A stretch of 64,000 bases of DNA. Source: a bacterium. Its GTDB lineage: Bacteria; Bacillota; Bacilli; Lactobacillales; Streptococcaceae. Location: contig CAJNBY010000012.1 of the NCBI GenBank assembly GCA_905221125.1, forward strand, positions 1 to 64,000, read 5' to 3'. Both the position numbers and the translations under genes were made by a program. The notes below the pieces were generated by a model. The model ran no database searches, was not told where the DNA came from, and was given only the letters and a program-made list of their open reading frames with translations. This document shows, piece after piece, positions 57,404 through 64,000 of this stretch. Numbering within the stretch: the stretch's first letter is position 1; every line of letters begins with the position of its first letter.

Positions 57404-59836
57404 ATGAACTATTCAAAAGCATTGAATGAATGTATCGAAAGTGCCTACATGGTTGCTGGCCATTTTGGAGCTCGTTACCTAGAGTCTTGGCACTTGTTGA
57501 TTGCCATGTCCAATCACAGCTATAGTGTGGCAGGGGCTACTTTAAATGATTATCCATATGAGATGGACCGTTTAGAAGAGGTGGCTTTGGAACTGACTGA
57601 AACGGACTACAGTCAGGATGAAACCTTTACGGAATTGCCTTTTTCTCATCGTTTGCAGGTTCTCTTTGATGAAGCCGAATATGTAGCGTCAGTGGTCCAT
57701 GCTAAGGTGTTAGGGACGGAGCACGTCCTCTATGCGATTTTGCATGATGGCAATGCCTTAGCGACTCGTATCTTGGAGAGGGCTGGTTTTTCTTATGAAG
57801 ACAAGAAAGATCAGGTCAAGATTGCAGCCCTTCGTCGAAATTTAGAAGAACGAGCAGGCTGGACTCGTGAAGACCTCAAGGCTCTACGCCAGCGCCATCG
57901 TACAGTAGCTGACAAGCAAAATTCTATGGCTAATATGATGGGCATGCCCCAGACTCCGAGCGGTGGTCTCGAGGACTATACGCATGATTTGACAGAGCAA
58001 GCGCGTTCTGGCAAGTTAGAACCAGTCATCGGTCGGGACAAGGAAATCTCGCGTATGATTCAAATCTTGAGTCGGAAGACCAAGAACAATCCTGTCTTGG
58101 TTGGGGATGCTGGTGTCGGGAAAACAGCTCTGGCGCTTGGTCTTGCTCAGCGTATTGCTAGTGGTGATGTACCTGCGGAAATGGCTAAGATGCGCGTGTT
58201 AGAGCTTGATTTGATGAATGTCGTTGCAGGGACACGCTTCCGTGGTGACTTTGAAGAGCGCATGAACAATATCATCAAGGATATTGAAGAAGATGGCCAA
58301 GTCATCCTCTTTATCGATGAACTCCACACTATCATGGGTTCTGGTAGTGGAATTGACTCAACTCTGGATGCGGCCAATATCTTGAAACCAGCCTTGGCGC
58401 GTGGAACTTTGAGAACGGTTGGTGCGACCACTCAGGAAGAATACCAAAAACACATCGAAAAAGATGCGGCCCTTTCTCGTCGTTTCGCTAAAGTGACGAT
58501 TGAAGAACCAAGTGTGGCAGACAGCATGACCATTTTGCAAGGCTTGAAGGCGACTTATGAGAAGCATCACCGTGTGCAAATCACAGATGAAGCGGTTGAA
58601 ACAGCCGTCAAGATGGCTCATCGTTACTTGACTAGCCGTCACTTGCCAGACTCTGCCATCGACCTCTTGGATGAAGCGGCAGCAACAGTGCAAAATAAGG
58701 CTAAGCATGTGAAAGCAGATGATTCTGGCTTGAGTCCAGCTGATAAGGCCCTGATGGATGGCAAGTGGAAACAGGCAGCCCAGCTAATCGCAAAAGAAGA
58801 GGAAGTCCCTGTCTACAAAGACTTGGTGACAGAGTCTGATATTTTGACCACCTTGAGTCGCTTGTCAGGTATTCCAGTCCAAAAACTGACTCAAACGGAT
58901 GCTAAGAAATACCTGAATTTGGAAGCAGAACTGCACAAACGTGTCATCGGTCAAGATCAAGCAGTTTCAAGCATTAGCCGTGCCATTCGCCGCAATCAGT
59001 CAGGGATTCGCAGTCACAAGCGTCCGATTGGTTCCTTTATGTTCCTAGGGCCTACGGGTGTCGGGAAGACCGAATTGGCCAAGGCTCTGGCAGAAGTTCT
59101 TTTTGACGACGAATCAGCCCTTATCCGCTTTGATATGAGTGAGTATATGGAGAAATTCGCAGCTAGCCGTCTTAATGGAGCTCCTCCGGGCTATGTGGGC
59201 TACGAAGAAGGTGGGGAGTTGACCGAGAAGGTTCGCAATAAACCATATTCCGTTCTCCTCTTTGACGAGGTAGAGAAGGCCCATCCAGACATCTTTAATG
59301 TTCTATTGCAGGTCTTGGATGACGGTGTCTTGACCGATAGCAAGGGCCGCAAGGTTGACTTTTCGAATACCATCATCATCATGACGTCAAACCTTGGTGC
59401 GACTGCCCTTCGTGATGATAAGACCGTCGGCTTTGGAGCTAAGGATATCCGTTTTGATCAGGAAAACATGGAAAAACGCATGTTTGAAGAGTTGAAAAAG
59501 GCTTATAGACCTGAGTTTATTAATCGTATTGATGAAAAGGTGGTCTTCCATAGCCTGTCTAGCGACCATATGCAGGAAGTCGTGAAGATTATGGTCAAAC
59601 CTTTAGTGGCAAGTTTGGCTGAAAAAGGTATTGACTTGAAATTACAAGCTTCAGCTCTGAAATTGTTGGCAAATCAAGGATATGACCCAGAGATGGGAGC
59701 TCGCCCACTTCGTAGAACTCTGCAAACAGAAGTGGAGGACAAGTTGGCAGAACTTCTTCTTAAGGGAGATTTGGTGGCAGGCAGCACACTTAAGATTGGT
59801 GTCAAAGCAGGCCAGTTAAAATTTGATATTGCATAA
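57404..59836 (+). CDS. clpC: ATP-dependent Clp protease ATPase subunit ClpC
   Basis: An 810-residue AAA+ unfoldase partner of ClpP. The N-terminal Clp_N repeats (about 1-145) are followed by the first AAA module (Walker A GDAGVGKT), a middle domain (about 400-460), the second AAA module (GPTGVGKT) and the D2-small domain (GYDPEMGARPLRRT). The length is typical for streptococcal ClpC. It is co-transcribed with ctsR and controlled by the CtsR operator. A strong terminator follows. Confidence 0.97.
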   Translation: MNYSKALNECIESAYMVAGHFGARYLESWHLLIAMSNHSYSVAGATLNDYPYEMDRLEEVALELTETDYSQDETFTELPFSHRLQVLFDEAEYVASVVHAKVLGTEHVLYAILHDGNALATRILERAGFSYEDKKDQVKIAALRRNLEERAGWTREDLKALRQRHRTVADKQNSMANMMGMPQTPSGGLEDYTHDLTEQARSGKLEPVIGRDKEISRMIQILSRKTKNNPVLVGDAGVGKTALALGLAQRIASGDVPAEMAKMRVLELDLMNVVAGTRFRGDFEERMNNIIKDIEEDGQVILFIDELHTIMGSGSGIDSTLDAANILKPALARGTLRTVGATTQEEYQKHIEKDAALSRRFAKVTIEEPSVADSMTILQGLKATYEKHHRVQITDEAVETAVKMAHRYLTSRHLPDSAIDLLDEAAATVQNKAKHVKADDSGLSPADKALMDGKWKQAAQLIAKEEEVPVYKDLVTESDILTTLSRLSGIPVQKLTQTDAKKYLNLEAELHKRVIGQDQAVSSISRAIRRNQSGIRSHKRPIGSFMFLGPTGVGKTELAKALAEVLFDDESALIRFDMSEYMEKFAASRLNGAPPGYVGYEEGGELTEKVRNKPYSVLLFDEVEKAHPDIFNVLLQVLDDGVLTDSKGRKVDFSNTIIIMTSNLGATALRDDKTVGFGAKDIRFDQENMEKRMFEELKKAYRPEFINRIDEKVVFHSLSSDHMQEVVKIMVKPLVASLAEKGIDLKLQASALKLLANQGYDPEMGARPLRRTLQTEVEDKLAELLLKGDLVAGSTLKIGVKAGQLKFDIA

Positions 59837-59840
59837 AAAC

Positions 59841-59870
59841 GAGGTCGGGACAAAGTTCCCGACCTCTTTA
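59841..59870 (+). terminator. Terminator after clpC
   Basis: GAGGTCGGGA-ACAAAGT-TCCCGACCTC-type hairpin followed by TTTAT. Confidence 0.9.
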
Positions 59871-59908
59871 TATACCATCGTGAGATGGCTTTGCTGTTGC
59901 GACTGTTT

Positions 59909-60139
59909 TTAGATGTGCCTATCTTTCTTAGGATTACTCAACATGTGAGTAAAGAAGTCTTTGTATCGATACTTGAGATAGTTCTCATGTAAAACTAACA
60001 AAGCGATATAAAAAATCATGAAAACTATAGTCAGATAGAAGACATCAAATGTAGTTTGTCCATAGTGAGTTGCGGATTTAAAAGAGCCAATAGCTCCCAA
60101 AATTAACCAAGGAAGATACTTGTAATACTCATTTGGCAT
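59909..60139 (-). CDS. Small membrane protein of unknown function
   Basis: A 76-residue protein with two probable transmembrane helices (about 8-22 and 32-52: DVFYLTIVFMIFYIALLVL) and a positively charged C-terminal tail (YKDFFTHMLSNPKKDRHI). It has a strong ribosome-binding site (TAGGAGG) and a good promoter: TTGCAT, 17 bp, TATAAT on the minus strand (60173-60201). A perfect cre site covers that -35. I do not recognise the family. The size and charge pattern resemble small immunity-like or stress membrane proteins, but there is no bacteriocin gene beside it. Confidence 0.7.
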   Translation of the reverse strand: MPNEYYKYLPWLILGAIGSFKSATHYGQTTFDVFYLTIVFMIFYIALLVLHENYLKYRYKDFFTHMLSNPKKDRHI

Positions 60140-60172
60140 AAGAGTGTACCTCCTATATTCTATTTTAATATT

Positions 60173-60210
60173 ATTATATTCATTTATTCAACAAAATGCA
60201 AGCGATTACA
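60173..60210 (-). promoter_or_regulatory. Promoter of the small membrane protein with overlapping CcpA cre site
   Basis: ATGCAAGCGATTACA (60196-60210) matches the cre consensus WTGNAANCGNWNNCW at every position. On the minus strand the -35 TTGCAT (60196-60201) lies inside it, and the -10 TATAAT is at 60173-60178 with a 17-bp spacer. This arrangement would give CcpA repression. Confidence 0.8.
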
Positions 60211-60262
60211 CAAAAAGCAAATTCAAATTTTAAAAGAAAAATCTCCTGTTTTTCTGTTTTAT

Positions 60263-60270
60263 TACGAATA
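60263..60270 (+). promoter_or_regulatory. ComX cin-box without an obvious late gene
   Basis: TACGAATA preceded by a T-rich run (TTTTTCTGTTTTAT), as perfect as that of comFA. It is followed 18 bp later by a strong Shine-Dalgarno sequence and a 10-codon ORF, and about 150 bp later by a lipoprotein gene. Confidence 0.8.
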
Positions 60271-60288
60271 GAAAAGTAGGAGGAGTAA

Positions 60289-60321
60289 ATGTATCTAAAT
60301 GATGTGAGATTTTTAAAATAG
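60289..60321 (+). CDS. Ten-codon ORF behind a cin-box
   Basis: ATG at 60289 encodes MYLNDVRFLK and a TAG stop. The ribosome-binding site AGTAGGAGGAG lies 4-5 bp upstream and is one of the strongest in the window. The placement just after a perfect cin-box suggests it is transcribed in competence. It may be a real micropeptide, a translated leader, or the stump of a lost late-competence gene. I do not recognise the peptide. Confidence 0.4.
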   Translation: MYLNDVRFLK

Positions 60322-60334
60322 TTTAGAGAAATTG

Positions 60335-60371
60335 TTGTCATATTTAAGTCTCAATGTTACAATTATATTAC
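60335..60371 (+). promoter_or_regulatory. Promoter of the lipoprotein gene with a WalR-like repeat
   Basis: TTGTCA (60335-60340), 17 bp, TACAAT (60358-60363). TGTTAC-AATTA-TATTAC (60355-60371) resembles the WalR direct repeat with one mismatch and overlaps the -10. Confidence 0.5.
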
Positions 60372-60418
60372 AAAAATATTTCTTAATGTTTCAAAAAACG
60401 TTGCAAAGGAGTAGAAAA

Positions 60419-61117
60419 ATGAAAAAGAAAACCTATATCAAATTGATGACAGCAACTGTATTGGCTTCTACCTTATTACTGGGAGCTTGTGGAAATAAAA
60501 AGGAAACAACTCAAGCAAGCAGTTCTGCTAAGATAAGTCAATCATCAAGTTCTAAAGCAGCTTCTTCTAGCAAAGAAAGTAAGACTCAGAAGTCCTCAAG
60601 TTCAGCTTCATCTGAAAAGGCCAAGGCATCTACCGACCAGTCTGCAGCAACTGCAACACCATCACAAGCGGCACCTGCACCAGAGCAAAGACAAGGTCAA
60701 GAAGTGGCTAATCAACAGGCGGCTAGTCAACAAACTCCTGCTCAAGTTCCTTCAACTAAACAGGCACCTCAATCCAAGTCTAACCAATCAAGCTATGATC
60801 CTACAACTGACCGCAAACTTCAAGACAAACAAGCAGAGCAAAATAAACGCTACAAGGGTGTTTTAACCATGGTAGACGGTGATTTCTCAGCTGCAGCGGG
60901 CAATTGGAAGGGAGCAAATGGCGAAACTATCACAGTTTCATCAGGTGGTCAATTCACAGTAGAATCTGCTGATGGAAAGAAAGAAAACTACTCTATCAGA
61001 GGTTATTCTTATACTCTTGATGATGGCAAGTATAATGCCAAAATCGGTGGAGGAAAAGTCATCCAAATTACAACAGGAGCGGATGGTAAGGTTTCCAGTG
61101 TTGCTTTGACTCAATAA
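60419..61117 (+). CDS. Surface lipoprotein with Ser/Gln-rich linker
   Basis: A 232-residue lipoprotein. The signal peptide MKKKTYIKLMTATVLASTLL is followed by lipobox LGAC, then a low-complexity Ser/Lys/Gln/Ala/Pro spacer (about 24-135) and a small C-terminal domain (about 145-232: KGVLTMVDGDFSAAAGNWKG...). The C-terminal domain resembles the DUF6287 type found in streptococcal lipoproteins. The start at 60419 has AAAGGAG upstream; the longer frame lacks a signal. It presumably sits on the outer face of the membrane. Its function is unknown. Confidence 0.85.
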   Translation: MKKKTYIKLMTATVLASTLLLGACGNKKETTQASSSAKISQSSSSKAASSSKESKTQKSSSSASSEKAKASTDQSAATATPSQAAPAPEQRQGQEVANQQAASQQTPAQVPSTKQAPQSKSNQSSYDPTTDRKLQDKQAEQNKRYKGVLTMVDGDFSAAAGNWKGANGETITVSSGGQFTVESADGKKENYSIRGYSYTLDDGKYNAKIGGGKVIQITTGADGKVSSVALTQ

Positions 61118-61152
61118 TAACGATTAGTATTTGAATTTTTACAATCAAAGAA

Positions 61153-61184
61153 AATCCGTCAGCTCAAATAAGAGTTGACGGATT
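61153..61184. terminator. Bidirectional terminator between the lipoprotein and cysteine-hydrolase genes
   Basis: AATCCGTCAGCTC...AGAGTTGACGGATT stem flanked by A and T runs. Confidence 0.85.
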
Positions 61185-61187
61185 ATT

Positions 61188-61739
61188 TTATACTTGTACT
61201 TGGGTTAAAAATTCTTTTGTAGTAAGAATTTGAGCAAATTCATCTTGTAGAGAAAGGAGATTAATCTCATGGATAGTATCAGGAGAGATGGCCTGACCGT
61301 TTTTGTTAGACAGGGTAAAACTGGCAGTAGCATCTGCTAGTAAAGTGACTTCGAAACCAAGATTTGCTGCCATTCGTGTCGTCGTAGATATACAATGAGG
61401 CAGAGTCAAACCAATAACGATTAAATGACAAATCTGATTTTTTCGTAAATAGGTTTCAAGATTTGTTCCAATAAAGGCGCTATTAACCGTTTTTTGAAAG
61501 ACAGGTTCTGAAGCAAATGGTTCAAATCCACTTTTAAACTCCTGATTTTGTTTGTTATGAAATTGCGACTGGGGATTGTCAGATATGTGTTGAACATGTA
61601 AGACTGGAAGAGCGTGTTTACGAAAGTATGCCAGTACCCTCAATGCTTGTTGTTCAGCTTGAGGGTTGTTTCGTTCTCCCCAAATAGGTCTATCAAATGC
61701 TTTTTGCATATCGATAATCAGTAGAGCAGTATGAACCAT
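61188..61739 (-). CDS. Isochorismatase-like cysteine hydrolase
   Basis: A 183-residue cytosolic hydrolase of the isochorismatase/nicotinamidase superfamily. The catalytic triad is visible: Asp in LLIIDMQKAF, Lys in FQKTVNSAF, and Cys in LTLPHCISTTTRMA. The start at 61739 gives MVHTALLIID; a longer frame would run into dusB. It follows dusB by 1 bp, so it is probably co-transcribed. The substrate is unknown. Confidence 0.88.
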   Translation of the reverse strand: MVHTALLIIDMQKAFDRPIWGERNNPQAEQQALRVLAYFRKHALPVLHVQHISDNPQSQFHNKQNQEFKSGFEPFASEPVFQKTVNSAFIGTNLETYLRKNQICHLIVIGLTLPHCISTTTRMAANLGFEVTLLADATASFTLSNKNGQAISPDTIHEINLLSLQDEFAQILTTKEFLTQVQV

Positions 61740-61740
61740 T

Positions 61741-62721
61741 TTAAGCCTTATCCAACTGCAGAAGGGCTTCAATCTCTGCTAGGGTGCTAGCTTGTGAAAT
61801 GGCTCCACGGAGTTTGGCAGCGCCAGATGTTCCACGGAGGTAGTGAGGAGCGAGGCCACGGAATTCACGAACTGCGACATTTTCCCCTTTGAGGTTAATC
61901 AAGCGTTTTAAGTGTTCGTAAGCGATTTTCATCTTATCCTCAAAGGTCAAATCAGGTAGGATCTCTCCTGTTTCAAAGTAGTGGTTGATTTGGTTGAAGA
62001 GGTAAGGATTCCCCATGGCAGCGCGGCCAATCATGACTGCGTCAGCACCGACTTCTTCGATACGCTGTTTGGCTTCTTGAACTGTACGGATGTCACCGTT
62101 GGCGATGAATGGAATCTTGGTCAGAGCTTGGGCGACCTTGTGAAGGGTCTCAAGGTCTGCGTGACCTGTGTACATTTGTTCACGGGTACGGCCATGCATG
62201 GCGAGGGCAGAAACACCTGCAGCTTCAGCAGCGAGGGCATTTTCTACTGCGAGAGATGGGTCAGCCCAGCCTGTACGCATTTTGACGGTGAGAGGGATAT
62301 CAAGGACAGATTGGACCTTATTGATGATAGAGTAGATCTTGTCAGGATCCTTGAGCCACATAGCGCCAGCTTCGTTCTTCACGATTTTGTTAACTGGGCA
62401 GCCCATGTTGATATCGACGATATCAGTTTTGGTGTTTTCTTGGATGAATTCTGCTGCGCGTGCGAGGCTGTCTTCATCACTACCAAAAAGTTGGATAGAG
62501 ACTGGGTTTTCGCCTTCATCGATATGAAGCATATGCAGGGTTTTTTCATTGTTGTATTGGATTCCCTTGTCAGATACCATTTCCATGACAACGAGTCCAG
62601 CTCCGAGCTCCTTTGCAATGGTACGAAAGGCTGAGTTGGTCACACCAGCCATGGGCGCTAGAACGGTACGATTGGGAATCTCAACATTGCCAATCATAAA
62701 AGGTGTATTAAGATTTGTCAC
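61741..62721 (-). CDS. dusB: tRNA-dihydrouridine synthase (DusB type)
   Basis: An FMN enzyme that reduces uridines in tRNA D-loops. The 326-residue protein has the TIM-barrel start [19 protein letters not shown], catalytic Cys in [12 protein letters not shown], the RTGW motif ([12 protein letters not shown]), and GDIRT near the phosphate-binding loop. The start is taken as GTG at 62721 (VTNLNTPF read as Met), with GGAGGAA 7 bp upstream inside the end of hslO. ATGs further up have no such ribosome-binding site. It overlaps hslO by 14 bp. Confidence 0.94.
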   Translation of the reverse strand: MTNLNTPFMIGNVEIPNRTVLAPMAGVTNSAFRTIAKELGAGLVVMEMVSDKGIQYNNEKTLHMLHIDEGENPVSIQLFGSDEDSLARAAEFIQENTKTDIVDINMGCPVNKIVKNEAGAMWLKDPDKIYSIINKVQSVLDIPLTVKMRTGWADPSLAVENALAAEAAGVSALAMHGRTREQMYTGHADLETLHKVAQALTKIPFIANGDIRTVQEAKQRIEEVGADAVMIGRAAMGNPYLFNQINHYFETGEILPDLTFEDKMKIAYEHLKRLINLKGENVAVREFRGLAPHYLRGTSGAAKLRGAISQASTLAEIEALLQLDKA

Positions 62722-63580
62722 GAATGAGTTCCTCCAGGTCGTTTTCATCAAAGTTATAAGTTGTTTGGCAGAATTGACAGGTGATTTCTGCTCCGTGGTC
62801 TTCCTCTTTCATTTCCTGTAAGTCTGAACTTGGAAGGCTAGCAAGAGCGTTCATAAAGCGATCATGGCTACAGTCACATTGGAAACGGATTTCTTCTTCA
62901 GAAAGACGCTTGTAGGCTTCGTCACCGTAGATTGCCTTGAGGAGGGCTTCGATATGGTCGTCGCTTTCCAGAAGGGTTGAGATAGCTGGCATTGCTTGGA
63001 TGCGTTTTTCAAAGCGAGCAATCTCCTCTTCCTTGGCTCCTGGCAAGACTTGGACTAGGAAACCACCTGCAACTTTTACCTTGTCTTCCTCATCCAAAAG
63101 GACATTGAGACCGACTGCTGAAGGCGTTTGTTGGCTTTCAGTCAGGTAAAAGGCAAGGTCTTCACCGATTTCTCCAGAGATGAGGGGAGTCATAGAGTTG
63201 TAAGGATTTCCAGTACCGTAGTCTGTGATAACGAGGAATTGACCATTTCCAACAAAAGGTCCGACTAGAACTTCACCAGTTGCAGTCTTTTTGATGTCTA
63301 CACCGGGATTTTGAACGTAACCTTTGACATTTCCCTTGGTATCAGCGACGGTGATGATAGCACCTAGAGAGCTAGATCCCAACACCTTAACTGTTAGTTT
63401 GGTATTTCCTTTTTCATTGGCTGCGAGAATCTGGCTAGCGATAAGAGTTCGACCAAGCGCTACTGTTGAGCTAGCTTGGGTTTGATGTTTTTCTTGAGCA
63501 GTGCGGACGGTTTCTGTGCTGTCAAGGACAAAAGCACGAAAGGCTCCGCTTTCTGATATAGTTTTAATAATTTTATCCAT
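62708..63580 (-). CDS. hslO: Redox-regulated chaperone Hsp33
   Basis: A 290-residue holdase chaperone activated by oxidation. It starts [25 protein letters not shown]. The C-terminal zinc/redox switch is intact, with CxC (QCDCSH) and CxxC (CQFCQTTY). A longer upstream frame exists but lacks family sequence. It is followed by dusB in overlapping order, the conserved hslO-dusB arrangement of streptococci. Confidence 0.96.
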   Translation of the reverse strand: MDKIIKTISESGAFRAFVLDSTETVRTAQEKHQTQASSTVALGRTLIASQILAANEKGNTKLTVKVLGSSSLGAIITVADTKGNVKGYVQNPGVDIKKTATGEVLVGPFVGNGQFLVITDYGTGNPYNSMTPLISGEIGEDLAFYLTESQQTPSAVGLNVLLDEEDKVKVAGGFLVQVLPGAKEEEIARFEKRIQAMPAISTLLESDDHIEALLKAIYGDEAYKRLSEEEIRFQCDCSHDRFMNALASLPSSDLQEMKEEDHGAEITCQFCQTTYNFDENDLEELIRDKS

Positions 63581-63744
63581 AGCTACTATTTTAGCATAAA
63601 AATGCCCAAAGGGGGAGCCGTGTGTTTGCTGATTTTTAGGATAATGAACCATGAAATCTGCATGAAAATAAAAAGAGAAACAGATTATTTCAGCATTTGT
63701 AAGATTTATGCTATGCTTAAGGTAGAACATGAAAGGGGTAACAA

Positions 63745-64000
63745 ATGTATTTAGGAGACTTGATGGAAAAGGCTGAATCTGGCCAATTTTCAATCCTTTC
63801 CTTTCTATTACAAGAGTCTCAGACGACTGTCAAGGCTGTAATGGAGGAAACAGGATTTTCAAAAGCAACCCTAACCAAATATGTCACCCTGCTCAATGAC
63901 AAGGCTTTGGACAGTGGTTTAGAGCTGAACATCTCCTTAGAAGATGAAAATCTGCGCCTGTCGATCGGTGCAGCTACCAAGGGGAGAGATATTCGGAGTT
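63745..64000 (+). CDS. Mga/HTH-type transcriptional regulator (5' part, cut by window edge)
   Basis: A frame open from ATG 63745 to the window end, 85 codons visible: [20 protein letters not shown]..., with a helix-turn-helix segment [25 protein letters not shown] (about 27-51). The pattern resembles the N-terminal HTH of Mga/RofA-type regulators. A ribosome-binding site (AAAGGGG) precedes it. The rest of the protein, including any PRD domains, lies outside. Family assignment is moderate. Confidence 0.65.
   Translation, partial: MYLGDLMEKAESGQFSILSFLLQESQTTVKAVMEETGFSKATLTKYVTLLNDKALDSGLELNISLEDENLRLSIGAATKGRDIRS

Noticed and set aside
61981..62634. A 217-codon open frame antisense to dusB
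   Set aside because: It lies wholly within dusB, has no recognisable domains and no promoter; long antisense frames are common opposite conserved genes.
63581..63793. A 71-residue N-terminal extension of Hsp33
   Set aside because: The family start MDKIIK has its own context, and the extension has no conserved features.

Overview
The window is a contiguous chromosomal segment around the replication origin of a mitis-group Streptococcus, close to S. mitis or S. pneumoniae. The evidence is the gene order ftsH-hpt-tilS-divIC-mfd-pth-ychF-dnaN-dnaA-oriC-parB-htrA-rlmH-tRNA-comCDE, two BOX repeats, a choline-binding murein hydrolase (CbpD), and competence promoters of both the ComE and ComX type. 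The competence peptide reads [17 protein letters not shown], which is neither of the two common pneumococcal pherotypes. CbpD has one SH3 domain instead of two, and no cbpA or two-component system 06 lies between clpC and dusB. These points favour S. mitis or a relative over typical S. pneumoniae (inference).

Layout. Positions 1-170 hold a probable insertion-sequence end and the ftsH terminator. From 171 to 14.3 kb all genes lie on the minus strand, reading away from oriC: protein quality control (ftsH), purine salvage (hpt), tRNA modification (tilS), division (divIC), ribosome rescue (rqcP, pth), repair (mfd) and replication (dnaN, dnaA). oriC with DnaA boxes lies at about 14.35-14.49 kb. 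Further DnaA-box clusters lie between dnaA and dnaN and between htrA and rlmH, the last exactly where gene orientation switches. From 16.7 to 19.9 kb come rlmH, tRNA-Arg, the comCDE quorum-sensing operon, tRNA-Glu and tRNA-Asn. From 19.9 to 31.9 kb there is a TetR/YhgE pair, a YfhO membrane protein, an ABC-F ATPase, trpS, guaB, recF and yaaA. A long plus-strand run at 32-43 kb carries an M16 peptidase pair, rodZ, pgsA, the ECF vitamin transporter core, mreCD, pcsB, rpsB and tsf. Then follow cysK, a PH-domain protein, yigZ, comFA-comFC, hpf, gdpP, rplI, dnaB, a veg-like gene and cbpD. Next come a TPP-riboswitch-controlled thiamine-precursor transporter, ctsR-clpC, a small membrane protein, a lipoprotein, and on the minus strand a cysteine hydrolase, dusB and hslO. 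A truncated Mga/HTH regulator runs off the right edge.

How it works together. Three parS-like palindromes (in tilS, yfhO and ecfA1) flank oriC and would load the ParB encoded here, for chromosome segregation. Competence is represented at several levels: the CSP precursor, its kinase and regulator with a ComE direct repeat; HtrA, which degrades CSP, with a CiaR site; the late genes comFA/comFC; and the fratricin cbpD, each late locus with a ComX cin-box. A third, perfect cin-box at 60263 precedes only a 10-codon ORF. Cell-envelope growth is served by MreCD, RodZ, PcsB (with a WalR-like site) and DivIC.

The region is mostly core genome. The most interesting items are the orphan cin-box with its tiny ORF, a perfect cre site over the promoter of an unknown small membrane protein, a WalR-like site buried in a terminator hairpin, candidate leaderless mRNAs (rlmH, comFA), and an 11-bp perfect inverted repeat upstream of trpS.
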